Shown here: one piece after another, positions 38,709-47,209 of the stretch | Position numbering within the stretch: position 1 is the first letter of the stretch | Layout: each line of letters starts with the position of its first letter | Source of the DNA: Site-B1 sp963722665 | GTDB taxonomy: Bacteria > Bacteroidota > Bacteroidia > Flavobacteriales > Flavobacteriaceae | Reading direction: 5' to 3' | Length of the DNA: 51,666 bases | Assembly: GCA_963722665.1 (NCBI GenBank) | Contig: CAVRNW010000036.1 | Coordinates: 1-51,666, forward strand | The notes under the pieces: generated by a model | Told to the model about the DNA's origin: nothing | Databases searched by the model: none | Seen by the model: only the letters and a program-made list of their open reading frames with translations | Program-made: the position numbers and the translations under genes

Positions 38709-39239
38709 TCAATTTTTTTCTAAAACCTTTTTCAAATTTGCCAGTCCTTCTTCAAAGTCCTTGCCTACCATCTTATCCATATTCATAAAAAGCATGAAAA
38801 TACTCATTGGAAATTTATTCCTTCCGGAAAAACCCCAGGTAACAATTGTTTGCGTTTCATCAACTCTATCGACCAAAATATGACCTATGGATTCCGATTT
38901 CCATGGTTTAAAAAAGCGTAGTTGAGTATCTATGTACTCATTTTCAACAATAGTGATGATCTCCTGCTCTCCTTCTCCAACAGCTTTATTTCCCTTCCAC
39001 TTGGCAACAAAACCAACCTCTCCGTCAGTGCCAATGAAAGACTGAACCATATTGGGATCTTTCGTTTTCCAAGGCGACCATTGGTCCTGATTTTTAACAA
39101 GTTTCAAAAATTGGAAAACTTCTTTTAAATCTTTGTCAATTACGATGCTTCTGCTTACTTCGTAATCCTTAGGTGCTACAAATCCCAAAATTATAAGGAC
39201 TAAAATAATTCCGATAAGAATATAAAAAAATGTCATCAT
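38709..39239 (-). CDS. SRPBCC-family (START-like) membrane-anchored protein
   Basis: 176 residues from the ATG at 39239 (adjacent ATGs at 39239 and 39236). An N-terminal helix (FFYILIGIILVLIILGFVA) anchors a START/polyketide-cyclase-like ligand-binding domain: RSIVIDKDLKEVFQFL, QWSPWKTKDPNM and GFSGRNKFP. A hydrophobic-ligand-binding role is a family property; the ligand is unknown. It is in an operon with the VOC gene. Confidence 0.85.
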   Translation of the reverse strand: MMTFFYILIGIILVLIILGFVAPKDYEVSRSIVIDKDLKEVFQFLKLVKNQDQWSPWKTKDPNMVQSFIGTDGEVGFVAKWKGNKAVGEGEQEIITIVENEYIDTQLRFFKPWKSESIGHILVDRVDETQTIVTWGFSGRNKFPMSIFMLFMNMDKMVGKDFEEGLANLKKVLEKN

Positions 39240-39371
39240 GAGGTAGTTGTTTGGATTAATCAATGATGATGTAATGGCAGATCGAGTTACAGGTAAGTAA
39301 CCTAATTAAGTGCTATTAAATCGGGAATTAATATACAATAAAACTTTATAAATGAGAACTTTAATATAAAA

Positions 39372-40028
39372 TTATTTATCAGAATAGAATCGTTCAACAA
39401 TCTTGTCAAAACTATGAATGGTCCTTTTTATCCAGTCTAATTTCTTTTGATTTTTCTCTTCCTCTGTTAGTCCCCAATTAATATCTGTTTGTTTTAATTC
39501 AGTAGTAATATGTTGCAATATAATAGCTGCAGAAACCGATATATTTAGGCTTTCGGTAAATCCAACCATCGGAATTTTTATAAACTTATCGGCTTGATCC
39601 ATGACCTCTTCAGAAAGGCCTTCAGTCTCTCTCCCAAAAAAGATACAAGCTTTTTGAGTGACATCAAAATCCTCCAATAAACAGTCGTTTAGATGCGGAG
39701 TTGTAGCAACTATTTGGTAGCCGTTTTTTCTAAGGCTAGCTATACAATCATCAACCGATCTGTAACGCAAAAGATCAACCCATTTTTGAGCACCCAATGC
39801 AATCTCCCTGTCAATCTTCTTTGTATTTCTCTCTTCAATTACATGCAATTCCTGAATTCCGAATACCTCGCAACTTCTCATGACTGCGCTGGTATTATGA
39901 AGTTGATACACGTCCTCTGTGGCAACAGTAAAATGTTTGGTACGTTGAGCAAGAACCTCATCAAATCGTTGTTTGCGCTTGGAAGTAAGATATGATTCTA
40001 AATGTTCTAAGAGTTTGAGATCAAGCAT
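39372..40028 (-). CDS. trmH: TrmH-family tRNA (guanosine-2'-O-)-methyltransferase
   Basis: 218 residues. The SPOUT methyltransferase signatures HNTSAVMRSCEVFG (tRNA/SAM contact, catalytic Arg), FFGRETEGLS and IPMVGFTESLNISVSAA (trefoil knot) are all present. The N- and C-terminal helical extensions (LLEHLESYLTSKRKQRF) match TrmH rather than RlmB. It most likely makes Gm18 in the D-loop of tRNAs. It is a single gene. Confidence 0.9.
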   Translation of the reverse strand: MLDLKLLEHLESYLTSKRKQRFDEVLAQRTKHFTVATEDVYQLHNTSAVMRSCEVFGIQELHVIEERNTKKIDREIALGAQKWVDLLRYRSVDDCIASLRKNGYQIVATTPHLNDCLLEDFDVTQKACIFFGRETEGLSEEVMDQADKFIKIPMVGFTESLNISVSAAIILQHITTELKQTDINWGLTEEEKNQKKLDWIKRTIHSFDKIVERFYSDK

Positions 40029-40032
40029 AACT

Positions 40033-40040
40033 CAAATTTA
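40033..40040 (-). promoter_or_regulatory. Probable -7 box of trmH
   Basis: The minus strand reads TAAATTTG, an exact TAnnTTTG match, with TTG 17 bases upstream. It ends 4 bases before the ATG at 40028, which implies a leaderless transcript. Confidence 0.55.
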
Positions 40041-40163
40041 ACAATATTTCGTCATTACAAGGAAAACATGAGAGAACTAATCTTTTTTTAGTTATAACTA
40101 GAAAAGAACAGATTGCCGCGTCGTACCTCCTCACAATAACATTAAAATTATTATTTTTATAAA

Positions 40164-40842
40164 ATGAAACATATTGTTGTTCTAACAGGAGCCGGAATGA
40201 GTGCTGAAAGTGGTCTCAAGACCTTCAGGGATGCCGACGGATTATGGGAAGGCCATGACGTCATGGAAGTGGCCTCACCTCAAGGATTTGCATCAAATCC
40301 GGAATTGGTATTAGACTTTTACAACCAGCGTAGAAAACAATTACTGAAGGTAAAACCAAACGCTGCACATTTACATCTAGCAGAATTGGAACAATCTTAT
40401 AAGGTGACAATAATAACTCAAAATGTTGATGATCTTCATGAAAGAGCAGGTAGTACTCAAATTGTTCATTTACATGGTGAACTGTTTAAGGTAAGAAGTA
40501 CTTTTAATGAATATGATATCAGGGATTGGAAAGAAGATTTGAATCTTGGTGATACATGCGACAATGGCCATCAGCTAAGACCTCACATTGTCTGGTTTGG
40601 AGAAGCGGTTCCTTTGATGGAAGAAGCCATTTCCATTTGTCAAACAGCTGATATTCTGCTGATTGTTGGCACTTCTTTACAGGTATATCCTGCAGCTAGC
40701 CTGATGCATTATGTTTCCGAGTGGCACAAAGATCTATTACATAGACCCAAAACCGGCCATAAAAAGCCAGAGTAATTTAACCGTGATTCCAGAACCTGCA
40801 ACAACTGGCGTGAAAAAAGTGATTGAGCTACTAAAGAATTAA
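40164..40842 (+). CDS. NAD-dependent protein deacylase, Sir2 family (frameshifted)
   Basis: About 225 residues. The NAD-binding motifs GAGMSAESGLKTFR and TQNVDDLHERAG and the catalytic His in HLHGEL are intact. YNQRR has the Tyr-x-x-Arg pattern of class III sirtuins, which prefer succinyl and malonyl lysine. The zinc-binding Cys pairs are missing: the small domain has only one Cys (GDTCDNGHQLRPHIVWFGE). One extra base near 40730 breaks the frame; removing it restores YIDPKPAIK and an end at 40842. The stop converges with the XRE gene, overlapping it by 4 bases. Confidence 0.88.
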
Positions 40843-41039
40843 TCCTCTTCACTCAAAGTAAAGAATTCATTTACAGGTTTGTCAAAAACACCCGATAATT
40901 TTAAGGCTAAAACTGTTGAAGGTACGTATCTGTTAGCTTCAATGGAATTTATCGTTTGACGGGATACTCCAATTTTCTTTGCCAGATCTTCCTGAGTCAG
41001 GTTTAAAATAGCCCGTTCAACTTTTATTGTGTTTTGCAT
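40839..41039 (-). CDS. XRE-family HTH transcriptional regulator
   Basis: 66 residues, essentially one HTH domain: LTQEDLAKKIGVSRQTINSI, then EANRYVPSTVLALKLS. Short regulators of this type often pair with a small membrane protein. Its ATG overlaps the stop of the membrane-protein gene (TAATG), so the two are co-translated. Confidence 0.9.
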   Translation of the reverse strand: MQNTIKVERAILNLTQEDLAKKIGVSRQTINSIEANRYVPSTVLALKLSGVFDKPVNEFFTLSEED

Positions 41040-41485
41040 TATCTGGCCCGTTTTAATACATAATAAAACATTAACTGAACCATTAGCATAAAAATTAAGA
41101 TCTGAAAATCACCTAGATTTTTTAAAGTTTCACCTTCTGGCTTCAGCACATTCGAGACACTATAATCTACATAAGGCATTATCAATGCATAAATAACACC
41201 TATAACAAAAGCTAAAGCATAGGATTGTGATCTTAATTTCATGGTCAACTCATCCTCCTCCTTGTCTTTTGATATGGAAATAAGAAGCATCCCTACTAAA
41301 AATCCTTTTTTTGCTAAATCCTTAACTAGTTCAGATTGATCATCAATGAATACCCTACTCATAATTGATAAGAATGAAATAACAAAAAGCACAACCCCTA
41401 TATATTTAAAGTAAATAGGCAATCTGTAATTCTGAATTCTGCTCAACTGATTTTTCTCGCATTCAACAATATTTTTTAAAGTCAT
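41039..41485 (-). CDS. Small membrane protein paired with an XRE regulator
   Basis: 148 residues, not recognised with certainty. Four hydrophobic segments are visible: about 27-44 (YIGVVLFVISFLSIM), 62-72, 88-105 (LAFVIGVIYALIMPYV) and 127-143. A charged loop SKDKEEDELTMKLRSQSYA lies between the second and third. That loop resembles the membrane proteins that precede short XRE regulators in many Firmicutes and Bacteroidota genomes. It may control the regulator's activity; that is inference. Confidence 0.7.
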   Translation of the reverse strand: MTLKNIVECEKNQLSRIQNYRLPIYFKYIGVVLFVISFLSIMSRVFIDDQSELVKDLAKKGFLVGMLLISISKDKEEDELTMKLRSQSYALAFVIGVIYALIMPYVDYSVSNVLKPEGETLKNLGDFQILIFMLMVQLMFYYVLKRAR

Positions 41486-41642
41486 AATATAAAAGTTTAA
41501 TTGACAAACATATTTTCTAATAAGGAATCTATACTTTCCTTTTTGACAAATATATTTTACATTTTTATAAAAAACAAACTTTTTTTTATAAAAAAACGTT
41601 TAAACACTAACAAATGTCATATTTTAGAGTAACAAGATGCTC

Positions 41643-41650
41643 TATATTTG
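41643..41650 (+). promoter_or_regulatory. Probable -7 box of the rseC-rnf operon
   Basis: TATATTTG, an exact TAnnTTTG match, 30 bases before the ATG at 41681. A nominal TTG start at 41648 would lie inside it. Confidence 0.6.
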
Positions 41651-41680
41651 CGCATTAAAGCTTTAAAAGGCTTGATTTTT

Positions 41681-42130
41681 ATGAAGAACCTTAATTCATA
41701 CAGTGTTATTACGGAAGGTGAAAGGATTGTAAAACATGAGGGTGTGGTTTCAAAGATCACAACCAATGTTATTACAGTTACTTTAAAGGGAAATATTAAT
41801 TGCGAATCATGCCACGCCAAAGGCGGATGTGGTGCTGCAGAATCCGGTCCTAAAGAAATAGAAGTATACAACTCCACTGAATCGTTAAAATTAAATGAAA
41901 CGGTTGAAGTATTACTCAGTAAAGACAAAGGATTGCAAGCAGTATTTTGGGCATACGTATTTCCTTTTATTTTATTGATCAGTGTTTTACTCATATCATC
42001 TTCTTTTTACAAGGAATGGATAGCAGGATTACTATCAATAGCTATTTTAGTTCCTTACTATTTAACACTTTACGTTTTAAGAGATTCATTTAAAAAAGCA
42101 TTTAAGGTATCAATCTTAAAAATGGTTTAA
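41681..42130 (+). CDS. rseC: SoxR-reducing system / RseC-family protein
   Basis: 149 residues from the ATG at 41681 (MKNLNSYSVITEGERIVKHEG). The family's Cys motif is present (NCESCHAKGGCGAAESG), followed by two transmembrane helices (AVFWAYVFPFILLISVLLIS and the next at about 110-130). RseC-type proteins accompany Rnf genes, where they are thought to help redox-complex assembly or SoxR reduction. It is the first gene of the Rnf operon, 1 base before rnfB. Confidence 0.9.
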   Translation: MKNLNSYSVITEGERIVKHEGVVSKITTNVITVTLKGNINCESCHAKGGCGAAESGPKEIEVYNSTESLKLNETVEVLLSKDKGLQAVFWAYVFPFILLISVLLISSSFYKEWIAGLLSIAILVPYYLTLYVLRDSFKKAFKVSILKMV

Positions 42131-42131
42131 A

Positions 42132-43028
42132 ATGATCTATTCAATTTTATATAGTGCAATGCTATTATCCTCTATAGGAGTCGTTGCAGCAGTCATACTG
42201 TTCGTAGTATCAAAAAAGTTCTATGTTTATGAGGACCCTTTAATTGCCAAAGTAGATGAAATTCTACCTGCTGCCAATTGTGGTGGTTGCGGTTCACCCG
42301 GTTGCAAAGCATTTGCTGAAAAACTTGTGACATCAGAAGATATTTCAGAGCTATTCTGCCCTGTCGGTGGAAATGACGTAATGAAAAAAGTCGCAGAGAT
42401 TTTAGGTAAGGAAGTAGCCGAAAAGGATCCTACAGTCGCTGTTGTCAGATGTCAAGGGGGATGTGATGTAAGACCAAAAACAACAGAATATCAAGGACCA
42501 AGATCATGTGCGATATCTTCATTGATATACAGTGGTGAAACCGATTGTCAATTTGGTTGTTTGGGTGATGGTGATTGTGTCGAGGTGTGTAAGTTCGACG
42601 CCATGTATATGGATGAAGAATCCGGCTTACCTGTTATTATTACAGATAAATGTACATCTTGTGGTGCTTGCGTTGATGCTTGCCCAAGAGCAATTATTGA
42701 AATGCGCCCTCGCAACAAACGAGATCTTAAAATATTTGTTGGTTGTCTAAATGAAGATAAAGGCGGAATCGCGAGAAAAGCTTGTGAAGTAGCTTGTATA
42801 GGATGTTCAAAATGCGAGGATGTATGTCCGAAGGATGCTATATCCATGAATAATAATCTGGCCTATATTGATCCTGCAATATGTTCTCTTTGCAGAAAAT
42901 GCGTAGATGTATGTCCAACACACTCCATTATAGAAACCAATTTCCCGCCAAAAAAAGTCAAGGCTCCTGAGGTAATTCCTGTAGTTAAAACTGGTGTTGA
43001 ATCTGTAAACCCTAGACCAAATGCTTAA
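42132..43028 (+). CDS. rnfB: Rnf electron-transport complex subunit B
   Basis: 298 residues. One N-terminal membrane helix is followed by a 4Fe-4S domain (CGGCGSPGCKAFAEKL), then ferredoxin-type clusters CTSCGACVDACPRA, CIGCSKCEDVCPKD and CSLCRKCVDVCPTH, plus further Cys near 125-160. RnfB takes electrons from ferredoxin in the cytoplasm and feeds the pump. Its stop overlaps the rnfC start by 8 bases. Confidence 0.95.
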   Translation: MIYSILYSAMLLSSIGVVAAVILFVVSKKFYVYEDPLIAKVDEILPAANCGGCGSPGCKAFAEKLVTSEDISELFCPVGGNDVMKKVAEILGKEVAEKDPTVAVVRCQGGCDVRPKTTEYQGPRSCAISSLIYSGETDCQFGCLGDGDCVEVCKFDAMYMDEESGLPVIITDKCTSCGACVDACPRAIIEMRPRNKRDLKIFVGCLNEDKGGIARKACEVACIGCSKCEDVCPKDAISMNNNLAYIDPAICSLCRKCVDVCPTHSIIETNFPPKKVKAPEVIPVVKTGVESVNPRPNA

Positions 43029-44349
43029 AACATTTCCAAAAGGTGGTATTCATCCTGAAGAAAATAAGATCACTTCTTCAAAAGCTATAAAAAGGATGAC
43101 TGTACCAACCGTTGTTTATGTACCTATTGCTCAACATATTGGTATTCCTTCAGAAATAATAGTCGACAAAAAAGATAAAGTTCAGATTGGACAGGTTATA
43201 GCTAAATCCGGCGGATTTGTATCCTCAAACATACACTCTCCCGTTGCGGGAACTGTAACTAAGCTGGATATGGTCATCGATACAAGTGCTTATAAAAAAC
43301 AGTGTATTGTTATCAGAACCGATCAAAAGGATGAATCTAATTTCGAGGCCCCTGAATTTCCTTTAAAAAAGGAAATAACCATGAACCAAAAGGACATTTT
43401 GAAGCATATAAACGATTCCGGAATTGTCGGTCTTGGAGGTGCTACCTTCCCATCTCATGTCAAATTAGATTTGAAAAACGATAATAAAGTAGACTACTTG
43501 CTTATTAACGGTGTGGAATGTGAGCCTTATCTAACGGCAGACCACAGATTAATGCTTGAAAAAGCTGATGAGATAATCGTTGGTATACAAATTTTAATGC
43601 ATGCTCTTCATATTGAAAAAGTTGTTATAGGTGTTGAAAACAATAAGCAAGACGCCATTGAGGTCTTAAAAAAAGCAGCTCTTTCAGACAACAGGATCAA
43701 AGTAGCAGCCTTACAGGTAAAGTATCCGCAGGGAAGTGAAAAACAACTCATAAAAGCTATTGTAAAACGAGAAGTTCCTAAAGGCGGACTACCAATGGAT
43801 GTTGGAGTTATCGTTCATAATGTAGGAACTATTTTCGCAATCTATCAGGCTGTTCAGCATGATCAACCTCTTATCGAGCGTGTGGTAACAGTAACGGGTA
43901 AAAAATTACAGGATCCATCAAATTTTTGGGTGAAGATCGGGACACCTATTAAGGATCTGGTTGCAGAAGTTGGAGGTATTCCTGAAGGAACCAGAAAAAT
44001 AGTCAATGGCGGACCAATGATGGGGAAAGCCATTAAAAATACTGATGTTCCCGTTACAAAGGGAACTTCTGGAATACTGATTATTTCTGAAGAAGAGGCC
44101 AGCAGACAGGAACCAAAAAACTGTATTCGTTGCGGTAATTGTGTGTTTGTATGTCCTATGGGCCTTGAACCTCATCTATTAATGAATCTGACCGAAAAAG
44201 GATTTTACGAACGTGCTGCAAGTGAGGATGTCATGACTTGTATAGAATGTGGTTCCTGCAGCTATGTTTGTCCATCTCACAGACCTTTGTTAGACTACAT
44301 CAGATTTGGAAAAAGCATTGTTAAAAAATTAAATACTGCAAAAAATTAA
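43021..44349 (+). CDS. rnfC: Rnf electron-transport complex subunit C
   Basis: 442 residues, the NADH/FMN-binding peripheral subunit. The N-terminal GGIHPEENK, the flavin/NAD-domain GGATFPSHVKL and NGVECEPYLTADHR, and two C-terminal 4Fe-4S motifs (CIRCGNCVFVCPMG and CIECGSCSYVCPSH) are intact. It exchanges electrons with NAD+/NADH. The start overlaps rnfB and rnfD follows after 1 base. Confidence 0.95.
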   Translation: MLKTFPKGGIHPEENKITSSKAIKRMTVPTVVYVPIAQHIGIPSEIIVDKKDKVQIGQVIAKSGGFVSSNIHSPVAGTVTKLDMVIDTSAYKKQCIVIRTDQKDESNFEAPEFPLKKEITMNQKDILKHINDSGIVGLGGATFPSHVKLDLKNDNKVDYLLINGVECEPYLTADHRLMLEKADEIIVGIQILMHALHIEKVVIGVENNKQDAIEVLKKAALSDNRIKVAALQVKYPQGSEKQLIKAIVKREVPKGGLPMDVGVIVHNVGTIFAIYQAVQHDQPLIERVVTVTGKKLQDPSNFWVKIGTPIKDLVAEVGGIPEGTRKIVNGGPMMGKAIKNTDVPVTKGTSGILIISEEEASRQEPKNCIRCGNCVFVCPMGLEPHLLMNLTEKGFYERAASEDVMTCIECGSCSYVCPSHRPLLDYIRFGKSIVKKLNTAKN

Positions 44350-44350
44350 T

Positions 44351-45358
44351 ATGGCAGATCCAATTATTATCTCCGCATCGCCACATGTGTTTTCAGACAG
44401 AAGTACAAAGAATTTAATGTATGATGTGCTTTATGCACTAATTCCGGCCTTTATAGTTTCTATCTATCTATTTGGTTTAAGTGCATTAATAGTTACATCA
44501 GTAGCCGTTATATCTTGTATTTTATTTGAATACGTCATACAGAAATACTTACTAAAAACAGCAGTCACAGTTAGTGATGGCTCTGCATTGATCACAGGAG
44601 TATTATTGGCCTTCAATGTACCCTCCAGCCTTCCTATATGGATGGTTATAGTAGGCAGCCTTGTGGCTATTGGCATTGCCAAATTATCTTTTGGCGGCTT
44701 GGGATACAACATCTTCAATCCAGCTTTGGTCGCGCGAGTATTTTTACTGGTCTCTTTTCCGGTTCAAATGACCTCATGGCCACTTCCGGTTGAAAACAAT
44801 ATGACACTGGTTGATGCTGTAACAGGGGAAACTACCTTAGGTATGATAAAAGAAGGATTGATGTATGGTGAGACCATGTCCACAATAAGTGAAAAACTAC
44901 CTTCAGCCATGGATCTTCTATTAGGAATTACAAGTGGTTCAATTGGAGAAATGTCCGGGTTAGCACTGTTATTGGGAGGTATCTTCCTTTTAGCTAGAAA
45001 AGTGATCACCTGGCATATTCCTATTACTGTTTTAGTTACGATGGCGGTCATGACAGGTATTTTCTGGTTGGTCGATCCTGAGCAATATGCAAATCCTTTG
45101 ATCCATGTTCTATCAGGTGGAGCCATTCTGGGAGCTTTCTATATGGCAACGGATCTGGTGACAAGCCCTGTGACCAAAAAAGGAATGGTCATATTTGCCA
45201 TTGGTATTGGAGTCATAACAGTCGTGATCAGGTTATTTGGAGCCTATCCTGAAGGTATCTCCTTTGCGATCATCATCATGAACGCATTTGTGCCACTTAT
45301 CAACAAATATTTTAAACCAAGAAGATTTGGTAGTCCAATTAAATCAAAAATCCTGTAG
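44351..45358 (+). CDS. rnfD: Rnf electron-transport complex subunit D
   Basis: 335 residues, NqrB-like integral membrane subunit with about eight helices. GGLGYNIFNPALVARVFLL (about 115-133) and GAFYMATDLVTSPVT are family signatures. The flavinylation site usually written S/T-G-A-T appears as VTGETTLG, so Thr161 is the likely FMN acceptor with Ala changed to Glu before it. It carries electrons through the membrane part of the Na+ or H+ pump. Confidence 0.94.
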   Translation: MADPIIISASPHVFSDRSTKNLMYDVLYALIPAFIVSIYLFGLSALIVTSVAVISCILFEYVIQKYLLKTAVTVSDGSALITGVLLAFNVPSSLPIWMVIVGSLVAIGIAKLSFGGLGYNIFNPALVARVFLLVSFPVQMTSWPLPVENNMTLVDAVTGETTLGMIKEGLMYGETMSTISEKLPSAMDLLLGITSGSIGEMSGLALLLGGIFLLARKVITWHIPITVLVTMAVMTGIFWLVDPEQYANPLIHVLSGGAILGAFYMATDLVTSPVTKKGMVIFAIGIGVITVVIRLFGAYPEGISFAIIIMNAFVPLINKYFKPRRFGSPIKSKIL

Positions 45359-45360
45359 TT

Positions 45361-45957
45361 ATGAGCAAGAAGGAATCTACATTTTTAAACATGACTATCA
45401 CACTGTTTGTTATAACCATGGTCGCGGGCGTATCCTTGGGTTATGTCAATGATATCACAGTTGGACCAAAGGCGGAAGCTAAACTTGCAAGAAAGGTGAA
45501 TGCCTTGAAGCAGGTAATGGCAGAATTTGATAATAATCCGGTAGAAGAGGTTAAAATGATCAAATCTGAAATGGTAAAAGACAGTGTAGAGATCTACACA
45601 GGAACTTTGAACAAGGATAAGGACGGGAATCGCTGTTGTTGGTTCTTCTGAAAAAGGATACAGCGGATTAGTAAAACTTATGATAGGTTTTGAATCTGAT
45701 GGGGCGATAAAGAATATTGTTGTATTAGAGCAAAAAGAAACATCCGGGATTGGGAACTAAAATGAAAGATGATAAATTCCTGAGACAATTCCGAGGTAAG
45801 AATCCATCAACATTCAATTTAAAACCTAAAAAGGATGGTGGTGACGTTGATGCTTTAACTGGCGCAACTATTAGCTACACGTGCTTTTGGTGAAGCTACC
45901 CAATTGGCATATGATGAATTTATAAAGAATAACGATTCAAAACAGGAATCTGAATAA
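45361..45957 (+). CDS. rnfG: Rnf electron-transport complex subunit G (frameshifted)
   Basis: About 198 residues. One N-terminal membrane helix (FLNMTITLFVITMVAGVSLG) anchors a periplasmic FMN-binding domain. The flavin attachment motif is in DALTGATIS, with Thr as the FMN acceptor. Three single extra bases break the frame: near 45632 (after GGGAAT), 45746 (in ACA-CCG of ETPGLGTKM) and 45878 (in AGC-ACA of ATISTRAFG). All other Rnf subunits are intact, so error is likelier than loss. The stop at 45955-45957 lies 9 bases before rnfE. Confidence 0.92.
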
Positions 45958-45966
45958 TTAGAGGAT

Positions 45967-46572
45967 ATGGCAGAAAAAGTGAATCAAAAAGAAAACTTCT
46001 TTAAGGGCATTATAAAAGATAATCCTGTTTTTGTCATGCTTTTAGGTATGTGTCCTACCCTTGGTGTAACCTCAACAGCGTTTAACGGATTAGGAATGGG
46101 AATGGCCACATTGTTTGTGTTATTGATGTCCAATATTGTGGTTTCTTTGGTAAAATCACAAATACCAAGTAAGGTCAGGATTCCGGCATTTATTATCATT
46201 ATTGCATCTTTTGTGACTATTGTAGAAATGGTGCTCGAGGCATATATTCCTTTCTTGTTTGAACAACTGGGGATCTTTATTCCATTAATAGTTGTTAACT
46301 GTCTGATATTAGGTCGCGCTGAAGCCTTTGCTTCAAAAAATAACCTGTTGTCTTCGATCATCGATGGACTAGGTATGGGAATTGGATTTACCATCGCATT
46401 AACCTTATTAGGAGCAGTAAGAGAAATCCTGGGAAGCGGAAGCATATTCGATTTCCGGTTTGTATCAGAAGATGCCAGTACATTTATCCTTTTCATTTTA
46501 CCACCGGGAGCCTTTATAGCCTTGGCTTATCTTACGTTATTGTTTAACGAGCTAACAACCAAAACAACCTAA
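45967..46572 (+). CDS. rnfE: Rnf electron-transport complex subunit E
   Basis: 201 residues with six membrane helices, NqrD/RnfE type. MLLGMCPTLGVTSTA (about 20-35) carries one of the conserved Cys, and IVVNCLILGRAEAFASKN carries the second; in this family these Cys pairs across RnfA/RnfE hold a membrane-embedded iron-sulfur centre. It is 2 bases before rnfA. Confidence 0.95.
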   Translation: MAEKVNQKENFFKGIIKDNPVFVMLLGMCPTLGVTSTAFNGLGMGMATLFVLLMSNIVVSLVKSQIPSKVRIPAFIIIIASFVTIVEMVLEAYIPFLFEQLGIFIPLIVVNCLILGRAEAFASKNNLLSSIIDGLGMGIGFTIALTLLGAVREILGSGSIFDFRFVSEDASTFILFILPPGAFIALAYLTLLFNELTTKTT

Positions 46573-46574
46573 AC

Positions 46575-47150
46575 ATGGAATATATCGTTATACTTATAGC
46601 CGCTGTTTTTGTAAACAACATTGTATTGTCCCAGTTTTTAGGGATCTGTCCATTCTTAGGTGTTTCTAACAAGGTTTCAACCTCTGTTGGAATGTCCGGA
46701 GCTGTCCTGTTTGTCATGACCATTGCAACTATGGCAACCTATTTATTACACCAGTTTCTTTTGGTTCCAATGGGATTGGATTACTTGCGGACCATTACCT
46801 TTATTTTAGTTATTGCTGCTTTGGTGCAAATGGTGGAGATCATCCTTAAAAAAGTAAGTCCGCCACTCTATCAGGCTTTAGGTGTCTTCCTTCCATTAAT
46901 TACTACTAATTGTGCAGTTTTAGGTGTTGCTATTTTAGCTTTGGGTCTGGAAAATGGCAGTTTATTAAAAGCAGTTTTCTTTGCTGTAGCCAACTCTATG
47001 GGATTTGCACTGGCCTTAATAGTATTTGCCAGCATACGTGAGCAACTGGAATTAGCCGAGTTACCAAAAGGCATGAAAGGTGTACCTATTAATTTGTTGG
47101 TTGCAGGACTACTTTCTTTAGCTTTTTTAGGGTTTACTGGGTTGGTGTAA
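46575..47150 (+). CDS. rnfA: Rnf electron-transport complex subunit A
   Basis: 191 residues with six membrane helices, NqrE/RnfA type, inverted in topology to RnfE. The Cys-containing QFLGICPFLGVSNKV (about 18-32) and ITTNCAVLGVAIL are the counterparts of those in RnfE. It is the last gene of the seven-gene rseC-rnfBCDGEA operon. No strong terminator follows in the 59 bases before the convergent transglutaminase gene. Confidence 0.95.
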   Translation: MEYIVILIAAVFVNNIVLSQFLGICPFLGVSNKVSTSVGMSGAVLFVMTIATMATYLLHQFLLVPMGLDYLRTITFILVIAALVQMVEIILKKVSPPLYQALGVFLPLITTNCAVLGVAILALGLENGSLLKAVFFAVANSMGFALALIVFASIREQLELAELPKGMKGVPINLLVAGLLSLAFLGFTGLV

Positions 47151-47209
47151 AGCTTGATTTTGTAAGAAAAATCACTAAGGTTTTAAACGAAATCTAATAA
47201 ATTACATTT

